Source: Gerris lacustris (Eukaryota; Arthropoda; Insecta; Hemiptera; Gerridae). From it: a stretch of 64,000 nucleotides of DNA. Shown piece by piece: positions 1 to 13,100 of the stretch (the first letter of the stretch is position 1; every line of letters starts with the position of its first letter). Both the position numbers and the translations under genes were made by a program. The DNA lies in contig OX578277.1 in assembly GCA_951217055.1 (NCBI GenBank), positions 106,834,119-106,898,118 on the forward strand, written 5' to 3'. The notes below the pieces were generated by a model, which saw only the letters and a program-made list of their open reading frames with translations, searched no databases and was not told where the DNA came from.

Positions 1-259
1 ACTGCTTAAAATTAGTAAGAAAACATGTGTTTTAAAATATTACGTTGATCGCAATTACCATTTCAAATTAGACAAAAGAATCTTAAAACCACTATTGGAA
101 ATTTAGATAACTTTTAAGTATAAAGAAATTTTAATATTAGTTTATTTTTATTATCATTATTTAGAGAAAATGCCATTGTAAATACAATTTTAATTTTTGA
201 CATTTTCATGTTTAGGCTGTGCTACATAACTCGAAAAGGGTTACTAAAAAACGTTACCC
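1..259. repeat. Left flank of the large inverted repeat, with a direct repeat of its inner junction
   Basis: A+T-rich sequence without a recognisable gene. Positions 198-260 (beginning TGACATTTTCATG and ending CGTTACCCGG) recur almost unchanged at 1311-1376. The outer left arm of the inverted repeat is therefore bracketed by a 63-bp direct repeat, which suggests a rearrangement or partial duplication of the GACATTTTCATG-ended element. Confidence 0.6.
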
Positions 260-1478
260 GGTACTCATTTACACTGCTACCAACCCAATATTTGTTTGCC
301 ACTTAATAAATAATCATTTTGTTTGTAAATACCTATTAAAACAGAGGGATATTTAGTTCAAAGAACTTCGGGACGAACATTACACTTCTGTATCTAAAGG
401 GATTTTATAACCTCTTGGTTTAAATAACTATTAAGACAAGGAATGATTTACTCAATAAAGCTATTTGGGTGTGTAACCGTTTATATGTGTGCCCAAATTT
501 CAATGTTTTAATCATAAATATATTTTTTTTTGTTGTAATAGTTTTTTTTTTTTTTTTTTTTTTAAATCTTGATATACACAAATATATATATATTATATGA
601 AAGTAAAAATTATTGTTGTGTTGAATCATCTATTTATATTAATAAAATTTAAAGTGGGTGTGACTGTGTTTTTCTAATATATGCTCTTTATAGGCTGTAT
701 TATTTATCTGGATCAAATGTGGCATATATATTTGTCAACCACCTGTTCAAAATACTGATATGGTTTCATCCCATTTTATTCAAGATGTTGGTTAATTATG
801 TGCTACTTTTAATGGAAAATTACACTTAATTATTAACCATTAAACCTGAAAACACGAATTTCACGAGGGTAGCACGAGGTCGTGGGTTCGATACCGCGCC
901 ATGAAGCTCAAATTTGCATCTATAAATCAAGATCAGAACAAGGTGCTGGGATCCCATGACGTGAAGCACTGAATTATACCTGAGAGTCAAGACGAAAAGA
1001 TCCAACTATAAGGGTTACTTTTTTTTTACCAACGAAAACCTAAAAATTGATTTTGGGTAGAAGTTTCGAACTTACTATCGACTTAGTTTCGAGATATATC
1101 GATGTTCCTCTAGGCAAAGCCCCCTCTAGGAGTTACGGTCTCTACTACTTAGTAATAATTATATCTATATACTCAATAGGCCTAGTTACCATTCAACCTA
1201 ACTCTCTTACATTCCTTTTTATGGTGATATTCCCCCAAATGGGAAAATTATTATTCAACAATATTTTTAACATTGGTTGATACATTATTAGAAAATAATA
1301 AGTCATATTATTGACATTTTCATGTTTAGGCTGTGCTACATAACTCGAAAAGCGTTACTAAAAAACGTTACCCGGTGTATCAAGGAGTTAGAATGGTATA
1401 GGAGGTGTGCACAGTCTGTCTCCAGCTGTTGGGCCTCCCTCTACCGCACTTCATAGGGCCGAAGAAAGTCGAAAAGAT
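260..1478 (+). repeat. Left arm of a 3.8-kb inverted repeat
   Basis: From GGTACTCATTTACACTGC at 260 this arm runs as the near-exact reverse complement of 2824-4046. Small indels, mainly in A/T runs near 540-565, separate the two. It contains a piece (about 340-440) related to the inside of the 8-bp-TSD MITE family (pattern: AACTATTAAGACAA near GTACTTTGGGAC-like sequence). It also has a GGTTCGATACC stretch (885-895) resembling a tRNA B box, but no A box or full tRNA fold is visible. Short open frames here are mirrored in the other arm and are not genes. Confidence 0.8.
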
Positions 1479-1857
1479 TTATACGTGTGACAGGGAGTTA
1501 GGAAAGTACAGTTTTCTTATAATTAGTAGACCCCTATAATTAATATTAATATTTCGTGTTGGGTCTTGCAGGGGTAAAAAAATCACACGAAATTTATTTC
1601 ATGTACAATTAATTGGCTATATTTCATCCCTTGAGGGACATCATCAGGCCTGCAAACAAGGTACTTCATCATTATTATCACTTGCAATTAACAGTTATAT
1701 TTAATAACATTCTCTTATCAAACATCTTATTCATTAGTCAAATATACTATAAAAAAAAAAATTCAACTTAAAACAATTTATTCATTATTTCTAACTTTAA
1801 ATTTTAAATCTTTTATAAAAAATAAAACTTCTTGCATACGAGTCCGCAAGACAGTGA
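1479..1857. other. Spacer of the inverted repeat, no gene seen
   Basis: A+T-rich spacer between the left arm and the GACATTTTCATG-ended element. A phrase at 1626-1650 (CCCTTGAGGGACATCATCAG) resembles GATGATG-containing ends of insect repeats, compare ATCATCAGTGTAATAAC near 25280. Nothing coding is recognised. Confidence 0.4.
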
Positions 1858-2991
1858 GACATTTTCATGTTTTTACTCTGCGTAAACTACCGACATAAAA
1901 TGTCCCCTGGTTTGCTTCGCGGTGTTGGAGATGGTTAAAGCGAGGTAGGCCGAGAGGGCTGAGAGTCGATGGCAACCTCCTGTACTTTCCTAACTCCCGT
2001 TCACACGTATAAAGGCGGAAATACACATGCTAGTTACTCGCATAAAAACGTACGAGTAGCTCGCAGAGGAGAGCTACTGGCATGTGTATACATCAAATAG
2101 CATGCGAGTAAATCGCACGGGGTTTGATTTTTGTCTTGCCAGAGACACAAGTCAAGAGGTGGGGGAAATGATAAGGCACGTGAAAACAGGCCTACCAGCC
2201 CAAGGTTGCTAGTAGCTAGCACGAGTCTCCCTTAGCCCTTCAGTCTTCAGTTGCGTTCCTTCCTTTCACGGGTATCTGACAACAACTCATCAACTTTCTC
2301 CATAAACATTTGCAATTGATTCCTAAAACCACTGACGTCCCCGAACCGCATTTCATTTAGTAGGCACTGACTACTGACTCGCTCTAAGTACCTAATTCCC
2401 TTCTAGCTATCCAATATCTTACCAACACTTTTCGCGTCTTTTTATTATTTTTCAAATATTTTAAAACACAGTTCTTTGCAAGTAACAACAATATGGTTAA
2501 TTTAATTCCGCACCGATACATTCATAATGTACATTGAAACACAATTAATAAAACTATCAAAATGAATTAAATCAAATACAATTATTTCATAATTTATTCC
2601 GGCGAAGAGAAGGCAAGAAACGTGTGCCTGTTTCAAAACTAGAACTGCGATTGGAGTGTGTATTGCCTCGTGCTAGTAGCTCGCACAATACCGATCATCC
2701 GGATGATACTAGCATGGTGTTTTACTGGCAAATGTACACAGCGTCTGCAGCATGCCAGCTACTGAAGTGCTAGTAACTCGCCACTGGCATGCATTTTTAC
2801 TAGCATGTGTATTTCCGCCTTAAATCTTTTCGACTTTCTTCGGCCCTATGAAGTACGGTGGAGGGAGGCCCAATAGCTGGAGACAGACTGTGCACACCTC
2901 CTATACCTTTCTAACTCCTTGATACACCGGGTAACGTTTTTTAGTATAACGCTTTTCGAGTTATGTAGCACAGCCTAAACATGAAAATGTC
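1858..2991 (-). mobile_element. GACATTTTCATG-ended element, copy B, split by a nested MITE
   Basis: Both ends read GACATTTTCATGTTT inwards (1858 on the plus strand, 2991 on the minus strand). The same ends and much of the interior occur at 7389-7852, including TCGAAAAGATTTATACGTG and the CAGCCCTCTCGGCCTACC stretch. The copy is interrupted by an 808-bp insertion at 2013-2820; without it about 323 bp remain. No coding capacity, so it is a short non-autonomous element. Its superfamily is not assigned because no clear target duplication is visible. Confidence 0.6.
2013..2820 (+). mobile_element. Non-autonomous PIF/Harbinger-like MITE (808 bp)
   Basis: The left end starts AGGCGGAAATACACATGC and the right end is its exact reverse complement (22-bp perfect terminal inverted repeats). 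Both sides carry TAA (2010-2012 and 2821-2823). The empty site can be read directly from the inverted-repeat partner at about 1465-1478 and from the copy at 7,560, where CACGTATAAATC is uninterrupted, so the 3-bp duplication is real. A 3-bp T[A/T]A duplication is typical of PIF/Harbinger elements. The interior repeats phrases such as GTGCTAGTAGCTCG and has no transposase. Confidence 0.8.
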
Positions 2992-4046
2992 AATAATATG
3001 ACTTATTATTTTTTTTAATAATGTATCAACCAATGTTAAAAATAATGTTGAATAATAATTTTCCCATTTGGGAGAATATCACCATAAAAAGGAATGTAAG
3101 AGAGTTAGATAATGGTAACTAGGCCTATTGAGTATATAGTATAATTATTACTAAGTAGTAGAGACCGTAACTCCTAGAGGGGGCTCTGCCTAGAGGAACA
3201 TCGATATATCTCGAAACTAAGTCGATAGTAAGTTCGAAACTTCTACCCAAAATCAATTTTTAGGGTTTCGTTGGAAAAAAAAGTAACCCTTATAGTTGGT
3301 TCTTTTCGTCTTGACTCTCAGGTATAATTCAGAGCTTCGCGTCATGGGATCCCTGCACCTTGTTCTGATCTCGATTTATAGATGCAAATTAGAGCATCAT
3401 AGCGCGGTATCGAACCCACGACCTCGTCCTACCCTCGTGAAATTCGTGTTTTCAGGTTTAATGGTTAGTAATTAAGTGTAATTTTCCATTAAAAGTAGCA
3501 CATAATTAACCAACATCTTGAATAAAATGGGATGAAACCATATCAGTATTTTGAACAGGTGGTTGACAAATATATATGCCACATTTGATCCAGATAAATA
3601 ATACAGCCTATAAAGAGCATATATTAGAAAAACGCAGTCACACCCACTTTAAATTTTATTAATATAAATAGATGATTCAACACAACAATCATTTTTACTT
3701 TCATATAATATATATATATTTGTGTATATCAAGATTTAAAAAAAAAAAAATAATAATATTACAAAAAAAAAAAAAATATATATTTATGATTAAAACATTG
3801 AAATTTGGGCACACAAATAAACGGTTACACACCCAAATAGCTTTATTGAGTAAATCATTCCTTGTCTTAATAGTTATTTAAACCAAGAGGTTATAAAATT
3901 CCTTTTAGATACAGAAGTGTAATGGTCCTTCGTCCCAAAGTTCTTTGAAGTAAATATCCCTTTGTTTTAATAGGTATTTACAAACAAAATGATTATTTAT
4001 TAAGTGGCAAACAAATATTGGGTTGGTAGCAGTGTAAATGAGTACC
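2824..4046 (-). repeat. Right arm of the 3.8-kb inverted repeat
   Basis: Reverse complement of 260-1478, ending at 4046 with AAATGAGTACC. It lies 37 bp beyond the AATAAA of the minus-strand tetraspan gene, so transcription reading past that site would enter the palindrome. The arm includes a fragment near 3262 reading AGGGTTTCGTTGG, the same terminus as the insertion at 28156-28472. Confidence 0.8.
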
Positions 4047-4082
4047 GAAATTTGTAATTGACTCTCTTTTTAAACGTCGATC

Positions 4083-4088
4083 TTTATT
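4083..4088 (-). promoter_or_regulatory. AATAAA polyadenylation signal overlapping the stop codon
   Basis: On the minus strand the last codons read GTC TAA ATAAAGA, so a canonical AATAAA begins at the last base of the stop codon. If used, the 3' untranslated region would be only about 15-35 nt. The inverted repeat begins at 4046, leaving little unique sequence for any later site. Confidence 0.6.
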
Positions 4089-4161
4089 TAGACGATGGGA
4101 TGTTGGTATTTCAGTGACTTGCGGTAACTGTTAACTACAATGAGGTAGTAAACACCCAAAC
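4088..4161 (-). CDS. Tetraspan gene, last coding exon
   Basis: The acceptor is a textbook one on the minus strand: a T-rich tract ending TTTATGTTCTAG just before 4161. The exon starts GT, completing a TGT (Cys152) codon begun in the previous exon, then encodes LGVYYLIVVNSYRKSLKYQ through HPIV and TAA at 4090-4088. It supplies the second half of the fourth hydrophobic segment and the basic C-tail. An in-frame ATG upstream at 4282 gives a longer open frame, but that part is intron. Confidence 0.85.
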
Positions 4162-7100
4162 CTAGAACATAAACAAACACAATTATATTAGTTTTAGACA
4201 AGTTATGATAAGTTTTCTTTGTTATTCGATTGTTTTTTAGTCTACGAAGGTAGCGGAAGCGCCACTTTATTACTTTTATCACCCTCCACTTGTAAACATT
4301 CCTATCCTGAGCGGCCGGTAAAGTTCCATTTTACAGCCCTGGGGCCTGTAAAAATGCATGCTTTATCTTTACAGGGCCGCTAGTAGTTCGAAAAGCGGCC
4401 GCTCCCTGGCCGCGGCGTGGCGTGAAAGATGCGCTAGTAGTTCTCGGGCTGCTAGTTCGAGAAGCGGCCGCTTCCTGGCCACGGCGTGCAGGAAGCGCTA
4501 GTAGTTCTCAGCCTCGCGTCAGCTGTTCAATTAGTAACAATCAATATTTTTATAACTGCGGTTTGTTTTGGTACTAATGTAACATTAATATGCATTTATT
4601 GTTTTGAAGATTACGGCAAAATAGTTTGCATGTTTAGTAATTAGTTTACATATGGTGTGCGATAAAATAGTGTACGCGCCACGAGCAGTAAGCGACATGA
4701 CAGGCCTCGGGCATTAAACGCACTCGTGCTTTCAAACTTGGCCCTCGGCCTGTAATAACGCCCTTACTGCTCTAGGTACGTAAATAGGTACACAATAATT
4801 GAGCGACAGACAGATACGGAACCGTAATGTTCCTTGATGTCTGAAACGGATTTCTGTTTTGGAATTTTTTAAATCGGTGACATAAAAAATGTTGTTATGA
4901 CATACTTCGTTCTTCAGAACTATCACATAGCTTCCTTTACCTTCGGTAAGCTGGAAGCAAAATTGTGGTAGACCAATAAGCTTATATTTTACAATTACAA
5001 TTTTTTATTTCATTAAAAAATTGATATTAAACTATTGATTATGTTTCATTACCACAAAATTTCGGTCAATATAATGAATTTTTACTCTTGTATATATACG
5101 CTTTGCAAGGTAAGGAATGATCTATATATACTTACAAACTTGAAGTATATCAGTTAATATGGGTGATCCGCTAGCCGTAAAAAATTTTCCAATAGTTGAC
5201 AAAACAGCGATTACCAACATAATAGAGAAAATTACAATCCAGGTAAATATGACTGCTGATCTTTTCTGAAATACGAGTACAAGAAAAATATTGATTGTAG
5301 TAAATTTCAGTTCATATTAATTACAACAATAGTGGTTCAAGGTAATCTTAAATACATTGTTTATATATAACAAGATATCTTTGTTTGTAACTACAGTAAA
5401 ACTTGGATAAAGTGACCACTGAAGGGACCGTCCAATAGTGGTCACCTTAGGCAGGTGGTCAACATACTCAAAATGAGTTAAAAAAAACAACAACTCATTT
5501 TTGGTTTTTCTATAATGTTACACACATATAGGGTGAAAAGGAAAAACATAGAAAATAGTCACAATTTTGTAAATAAAGTAATATAGTGCATTACTCGTCG
5601 AGTGCGGCAAAATGCCGTTTTCGCATGAGTTGCATACGGTACATTATCTACGATTGTTAGATTTAAAAAATAAATACAGAAAAAAATTAACTTCCTATAA
5701 TATGTAAGTTCGTATTTCTCTTTTGATAAAGATGACATTAATTCATTAGTTGTATTTTGTGCCGAATTAATTATTTCGGGAGGCGTATTATTCTCCTCAT
5801 ATTCGTCATAATCATTTAAATCAAGTATTGAATTCCACAAACAAATCGATATAAACAGTTAATTTTATTAAACAAACAGCAAATTAATTTTGATAAATGT
5901 AAACAAACTCGCTAAATAGTGCGTTAAGATGGAGAATTCTTCTTTTTTACCACCCTAGGGCAGTAAAAAAGAGGAATTCTGCAGAATTATGAGACGAGCA
6001 TGCGCAATGAATACAAGTACGTAAAGGATCACTTTCTACGCATCTAAACAGAGATACAATGTTTATATTTCGTATCAATCGTAGATAAAAAATAAAACCT
6101 TTCTGAAATATGATGAGCTATTTCTTTACAATTTAGGCAAAAACGAGGTGAGACATTTTGCCATAAAAAGGTGGAAAAAACCCCTATTTAATATACTTAC
6201 GTTCAATAGCAAAATCTAAACATTTTTTGAGGTAATTTCAGTACAAAATAAATAATGCCTATAAAAAAAACCAATGATAAAAAAAAAATACACCTTTCAC
6301 CTTCTAAGTCAAACTAACAACTGGGCTAGAAATAAAGTTTGCTTAAAGATTTTTTCTTTAAAGAAATGAGGATGAAGTGAAGAAGAAAAAAATAAAGAGA
6401 AATTATGTGTACTCTATGGTCTCTCTTTATGGTTATTACTCTTAGAACCAGCAAGAATTATTTCATTTTACTAATTTCTTTGAATTAGAATTCTTCTTAA
6501 TAATTCTTATAAAACAGATAGAAAGTAAAGTGGGTTTTATTCATATTGCAATAACTATTATAGGAGTTATAAGAAATTAAATTAAAAATTAAATGTTTCA
6601 AAATGATTTTAGGTACTCTAACTAAAATATTATTTTTATTATTATTATTTATTTTTTACTTTGGTTACTTTAACCGAAATTAATTTCCTTCAAGGGACCA
6701 GAAAAAGGTGGTCACTGGTCAAAATAGGCAGATGGTCAAAATAAGCAGAAGAAAATATACAGGAAATATTGAATTTCTGAAGGGACCATAAAAAGTGGTC
6801 ACTTTGATCAGGTGGTCACTTTAGCAGGTTTTACGTAATAAAGTTCTACTAATCTTAGACTAAGAGCCAATAAAATATAATAACGTATCTCATAGAATAA
6901 CGTAGAATAACATTATAATAATAATACGTAATACATAATAATATATCATAGAATAACGTATTAGTTTCTAACTCACAGATCTGTAAATTTATTTACTAAA
7001 TCAAATAATATTTAAAAGTCAATTATAATACAAAAAAAAATTCTGACAAAAAAAAAAACAAAAAACCTTAAGTGATTTTTGGAACGAAGTTCCTTATGGC

Positions 7101-10100
7101 GCGTTCCGGCTTCTCATGCCCCAGGAGTGAATGCGAAAAAAAAAACACCATCGCAAAACCAACCGTCATATAACTTGACTAAATGATGACCGATTTAGTT
7201 GAAATTTGGTACACATGTTCATTTTACCAATGCCCAGGACAAATATGATGTACAGCGTTATTCGCCTAAGTGTTTGCGCGTAACGCTCGTGTAAACGGAA
7301 GCTTCAAACGTAAAATTGGAATTCTAGGCCAAGACAATATTCTAACATTATCTATTCAATGAGATATACAACTTTTTAAATATTTTTTGACATTTTTATG
7401 TTTAGGCTATGGAACATACTCAAAAAGCTTTACATTACTTTTAGCTTAGAAACTCAGAAAAGTATTACAGGGAGTTAAAAAGCTATAGGAGGTGTGTCCA
7501 GTCTCCAGCTGTTGGGCCTCCCTCCACCGCACGTCATAGGGCCGAAGGGAGTCGAAAAGATTTATACGTGTGACAGGGAGTTAGGAAAGTACAGGAAGTT
7601 ACCATCAACTCTCAGCCCTCTCGGCCTACCTAGTATGAAGGCATATTAACAATTCGTACAAGGCGGGCCGGCGCCTTTGAATTCAGTCGTTTGTAATCAA
7701 GCCGCGGCAGTGCCGGTGTGGAGATAAGAATAAAAATTATCTTTCATCTACTTTTACATCTACTTTCATCTACTTTCAATTACTTGAATCAATTACCGAT
7801 TATATTTCATTTTATGTCGGTAGTTTACGCAGAGCGAAAACATGAAAATGTCTGACTGTCTTGCGGACTCGTATGCAAGAAGTATTTTTATTTAGTAAAA
7901 AGTACACCACTATGAAGTGTTAAATATCAATAAATTTATTAAAGTACACGTAAATGTTTAAAATAGAGAAAACAACATTTTTGCCGATATAGTTCTGACG
8001 TAACGATTTTAATCACACATATTCCAATATAAAATTCTATTTATGAGAGTAAAATAATACTTTAGTTGTAATGTAGTAATGTTCTGTTCTAGAAAGCTCT
8101 AATGGTGCAAGTTATATACATTTTTGAATACGTGTTTTTTCTATCAGTCTTGAGAAAGGCAGAGAAATAGATTTTGGTGGATTTTTTCATTTTTCCTTTA
8201 TTTGTACATTAAACTCTACCTGTGTACACAATTTCAAGTTTATAGAATTGCTAGAAGTAGCTTAGAATTATGATGATTCTACAGATGAGTGAAAAAATAA
8301 CAAACCTTTAAGCATATATATAACATGTTTAATTCTCCTCACTACCTATAGTAGGAAAAGTATTGTTTTCACTAAACAATTTTTTTCGAGATTTCAACGG
8401 AATTATCCGTTTTGGGTGTTTTTAAGACCTCCTGAGTGGTTTTCACCATGACGTCTGTATGTATGTATGTTATCGTAGCACCCAAGGTATTTAACCTAGA
8501 GAGTTGAAACTTGGAAAATCAGTCTTTACTTTTAGTGGTGCCAACCGGAAAATCAATTTTTTTCGCCATCTTGAACCCAGTTTGCTGAGTCAGCAAAAAA
8601 ATCAAAAAAATCGTAATAAATCGAAAATGTATTTGGCACGAATTTACTTCTCTGTATGTCAAACAAGCCCAACAAATTTCATTTTGAGATTGGCCGCCAT
8701 TTTGAAGTTATCAATTTTTGAATTTTTAACCCTAGAATGACACTGTTATTTCCACATTCTAATCAGACACCTTGGGGTCTATATGACCCCACCTAGGTTT
8801 TCTGCTCTATCCTGAAACGCGTGAATTATTATTGTAATATAATAATTAATATAAAAATGCAATTTTTTCAGAACTGGTCTTATTTTCAACCTTTTTTTTT
8901 GGTTTCTGTATTCTTCATCTTTGTTGTATCTATGTGCAAAATTTGGGGAAGATTGAATGACGGTATATGGTTCAAAATTGGGGAAACGGAAATGTGCGAT
9001 GAAACTTACAAAGCAAAGTAATATAAGACCAGTAAAAATATTAATTTCAATCTACAGGGCCAATACAATGAACAGAAGAAAGAAAAATAAAATTAAAAAA
9101 AATGTAATTGACTTATAAACTAATGCTAATAATGAAGCAAGGTATGAAATAAAGTAACTTTTTGTTTTAACAAAGCTGGTTTTAAAAATTAAAATCTAGC
9201 ATAAAAATGGAAAGCTAACAAATTTCCTACTATTTTTTTTTATAAAAAGAAACTAATAAAAGACAAAAAAAACCACAAAATTTTACAAAATGTCCTCAGT
9301 GAAGCTTTTAGCATTCTAAGCATTTGTAGGACCGATGCTCATCACAAATAGCACCATGGCAATCACTGCATAGTATTCTTGTCTTTTAATCCTTTCCTTC
9401 ATGGTTTGACTAGGGAGAAGCCTAATTCAAAAATAAAATCCTTCCGCGGTAGTTTCTTTTGCCAGTTAGCCATACAATGAAGAATAGCAGCGTTGACATC
9501 TGCCTGATCAAGCATATACCAAAGAAAAACCGCTGAGGCCACCTGCGGGTCAAACGAATCTGTCCCACATTTTGTTTTATTATAGCTTATGATGATTTCA
9601 GGGTTGCCTGTATCAGGATCGATAGAATCATCTTGATGGAGGGTTGATTAGAGCAACTATAGATTAGTGTTGGCTGAAAAAAGTTGGTGGGTAACTACAC
9701 CGTGGGGTCAGCTAGACCCCAGAAGCACTTGACATGCTCACTGTTCAAAGATTATACAGAAACTGATACCTTTGATTGGTTAAATAGGGGGCCAGGAAGG
9801 TAAAGAGTATTTAGACAAGGAAAAAAAACATCTGTGACTCACAGAAATAGGATCTGCGCTTAAGCTCTTTTACTTGGGGTCATACAGACCCCCGGTGTCA
9901 TTCTAGGGTTAAACTTTGACGGTTAATAATACCGAAAGTATAAATAGGTTTTTGACATAATATAGCATATTGTTGGAACCGAAAAAAATTAAGGAACAAA
10001 TATAAAAAACCCTGATGAAATTCCATTAATTAGTTTAAAAGTTATAAGCAAATATAATTATTTATTATCAATAGTGCGATAATTTTGATGACGTCAAAAT

Positions 10101-13100
10101 TTGTTTACATCTGTCAAAATACCGCCAAACTCCAAATAATTAAATAAAATATTGGTATTAAAAATAAGGATTTTATTTAAGAATGATAATAAATCAGTTA
10201 GTTCAGAACGGTCACCCATCCAAGTACTGACCACGTCCAATGCTGCACTTCAGAGGCCACTTTAGTGGCCTCTGAAGTGAGGAAAAGTTCCAAGGTACCC
10301 CGTACCCAATTTTTATTTCTGATTCAGTTAGTAATGATCTAATTCAAAATTAATTTTGCATCTCTAAGTATCATTTATAAGATAATAAAGGGGGGTCCAA
10401 AATGCCTTGAGTTTGTTCCAGTAAAGAATGACGGCTACGCTTGTCAAAGCCGGGGCACAGTCGTGCCCCCAAATTTGTTTTGTTTATCACTATTAAAATG
10501 AATTATTAATTAATTACCGCAGCGACACCAAACAGCAGTAAAGCACCTAGAGCTGCATTAATTACGCCAACTGCTATGGCTATCCCTGCAATCACTATAA
10601 CAACATATCACATACAATTATTATTAATATATTTAATAAATTAATATTCGACTTAGTTACACTTAATAGTAATTTAATCAGAATATAGTTGCATGCATAT
10701 CTATCTATCTATATATATAAAAGTCAACGTATGTGTGTGTGTGTGTGTTTGCTCTTTATACAAATCTACAGTTTTAGCCCGATTTTAATGAAACTTTGCA
10801 CACTTGACCTTCAAAGCAAGGAAAAAATCAAGGTCTACATGAAATTTCGAAATTTAAATTTTGGTACACAGGGGTACGGGGTACAAGTAATGAATACGGG
10901 GTCAAAGTAATGAATACCCTTCGTGATGCATATCGTTGAAAAGCTCTTTAAGAGTAAAGTAATTGTTGTTATGTACACTTTTGTCATATTTTCATTTAGG
11001 AGGGGGGTAAAATGGAAAAATATAGCTATATCTTATTTGTTCTTTATACAAATCTACAGTTTTAGTCCGATCTCGATGAAAATTTGCACACTTGATCTTC
11101 AAAGCAAGGGGAAAATCAAGGTCTACATGAATTTTCGAAATTTAAATTTTGGTACATAGGGGTATGGGGTAATTAATACGGGGTCAAAGTAATGAATACC
11201 CTTCGTGATGCATATCGTTGAAAAGCTCTTTAAGAGTACAGTAATTGTTGTTATGTACACTTTTGTCATATTTTCATTTAGGAGGGGGGTAAAATGGAAA
11301 AATATAGCTATATCTTATTTGTTCTTTATACAAATCTACAGTTTTAGTCCGATCTCGATGAAAATTTGCACACTTGATCTTCAAAGCAAGGGGAAAATCA
11401 AGGTCTACATGAATTTTCGAAATTTAAATTTTGGTACATAGGGGTATGGGGTACAAGTAATTAATACGGGGTCAAAGTAATGAATACCCTTCGTGATGCA
11501 TATCGTTGAAAAGCTCTTTAAGAGTACAGTAATTGTTGTTATGTACACTTTTGTCATATTTTCATTTAGGAGGGGGGTAAAATGGAAAATATAACTATAT
11601 CTATACATATATATAAAAAGAAGAGTAGGTATCTACAGTGGCGTACACAGGGGGGGGGGGGGGGGGGCCAAGGGGCCCTGGCCCCCCCCGAAATGATTAC
11701 ATACCTAAGACCCGCCATACACTAAAAACCAAAAAAACACAGTAATGACAGATGCATTCGAATTGGCTGTAAATATTTTCCAAAAAAATAAATTAATTAA
11801 TTATTATCTTATGGTGTGTATACACTTAATCACCCCAAATCAGCTGGGCCCGGATTTGCCGATAGAATTAAATTCATTCAACACTATACCGGCCCGATTG
11901 TCGGCTGGGCCCGGATTTTGCCGATGTAATTGAATTTATTAAACACTATACCGGCCCGACTGTCGGCTAGGCCCGGATTTTGCCGATGGAATTAAATTCA
12001 TTCAACACTATACCGGCCCGATCGTCGGCTGGGCCCGGATTTTGCCGATGTAATTGAATTTATTAAACACTATACCGGCCCGACTGTCGGCTAGGCCCGG
12101 ATTTTGCCGATGGAATTAAATTTATTAAACACTATACCGGCCCGACTGTCGGCTGGGCCCGGATTTGCCGATAGAATTAAATTCATTCAACACTATACCG
12201 GCCCGATCGTCGGCTGGGCCCGGATTTTGCCGATGAAATTAAATTTATTAAACACTATACCGGCCCGACTGTCGGCTGGGCCCGGATTTTGGCCGATGGA
12301 ATTAAATTTATTAAACACTATACCGGCCCGACTGTTAGCTGGGCCCGGATTTTGGCCGATGGAATTAAATTTATTAAACACTATCACTATACCGGCCCGA
12401 CTGTTGGCTGGGCCCGGATTTTGCCGATGGAATTGAATTTATTAAACATTATAACGGGCCGACTGTCGGCTGGGCCCGGATTTTGCCGATGGAATTAAAT
12501 TTATTAAACACTATACCGGCCCGACTGTCGGCTGGGCCCGGATTTTGGCCGATGGAATTAAATTTATTAAACACTATACCGGCCCGACTGTTAGCTGGGC
12601 CCGGATTTTGGCCGATGGAATTAAATTTATTAAACACTATACCGGCCCGACTGTTGGCTGGGCCCGGATTTTGGCCGATGGAATTAAATATATTAAACAC
12701 TATACCGGCCCGACTGTCGGCTGGGCCCGGATTTTTGTCGATGAAACTTAAACTATTAAACACTAAAAATACACTAACTAAACACTATTAAACACTATTT
12801 AACTATTAAATTTATTAAACACTATCACTATACCGGCCCGATTTTGGCTGGACCGAGATTTTTGCTGATGGAATTAGATTCATTGAATTAAATTAAGATA
12901 CATGAAATAAATCGGCTCATTTGCCGACTAGGCCTTGATTTTTGCCAGTGGAACTAAAAACATTAAACTTGATCGACCCTATTTCGGCTGGGCCCGATTT
13001 TTCGCCAGTTGAATTCAATGATTTTTTTGTGGTTTTAGTCCAGTTCAATAGCATAGGTTAGGTCTAGGTGTTAAGCACATTAAATTAAATGAGGCCCGAG

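Noticed and set aside
878..900. tRNA gene suggested by GGTTCGATACC
   Set aside because: Only a B-box-like phrase; no acceptor stem, anticodon arm or A box can be drawn.
5559..5840. Pogo-type transposase fragment
   Set aside because: The frame lies within the pogo-like element but shows no DDE signature or DNA-binding domain; mentioned with the element only.
12104..12791. Open frames of 60-110 codons on both strands (repeated NLLNTIPARLSAGPGF or IVFNKFNSIGQNPGPA)
   Set aside because: They follow the 62-bp tandem period on both strands at once and need stop-free luck in the repeat; not genes.
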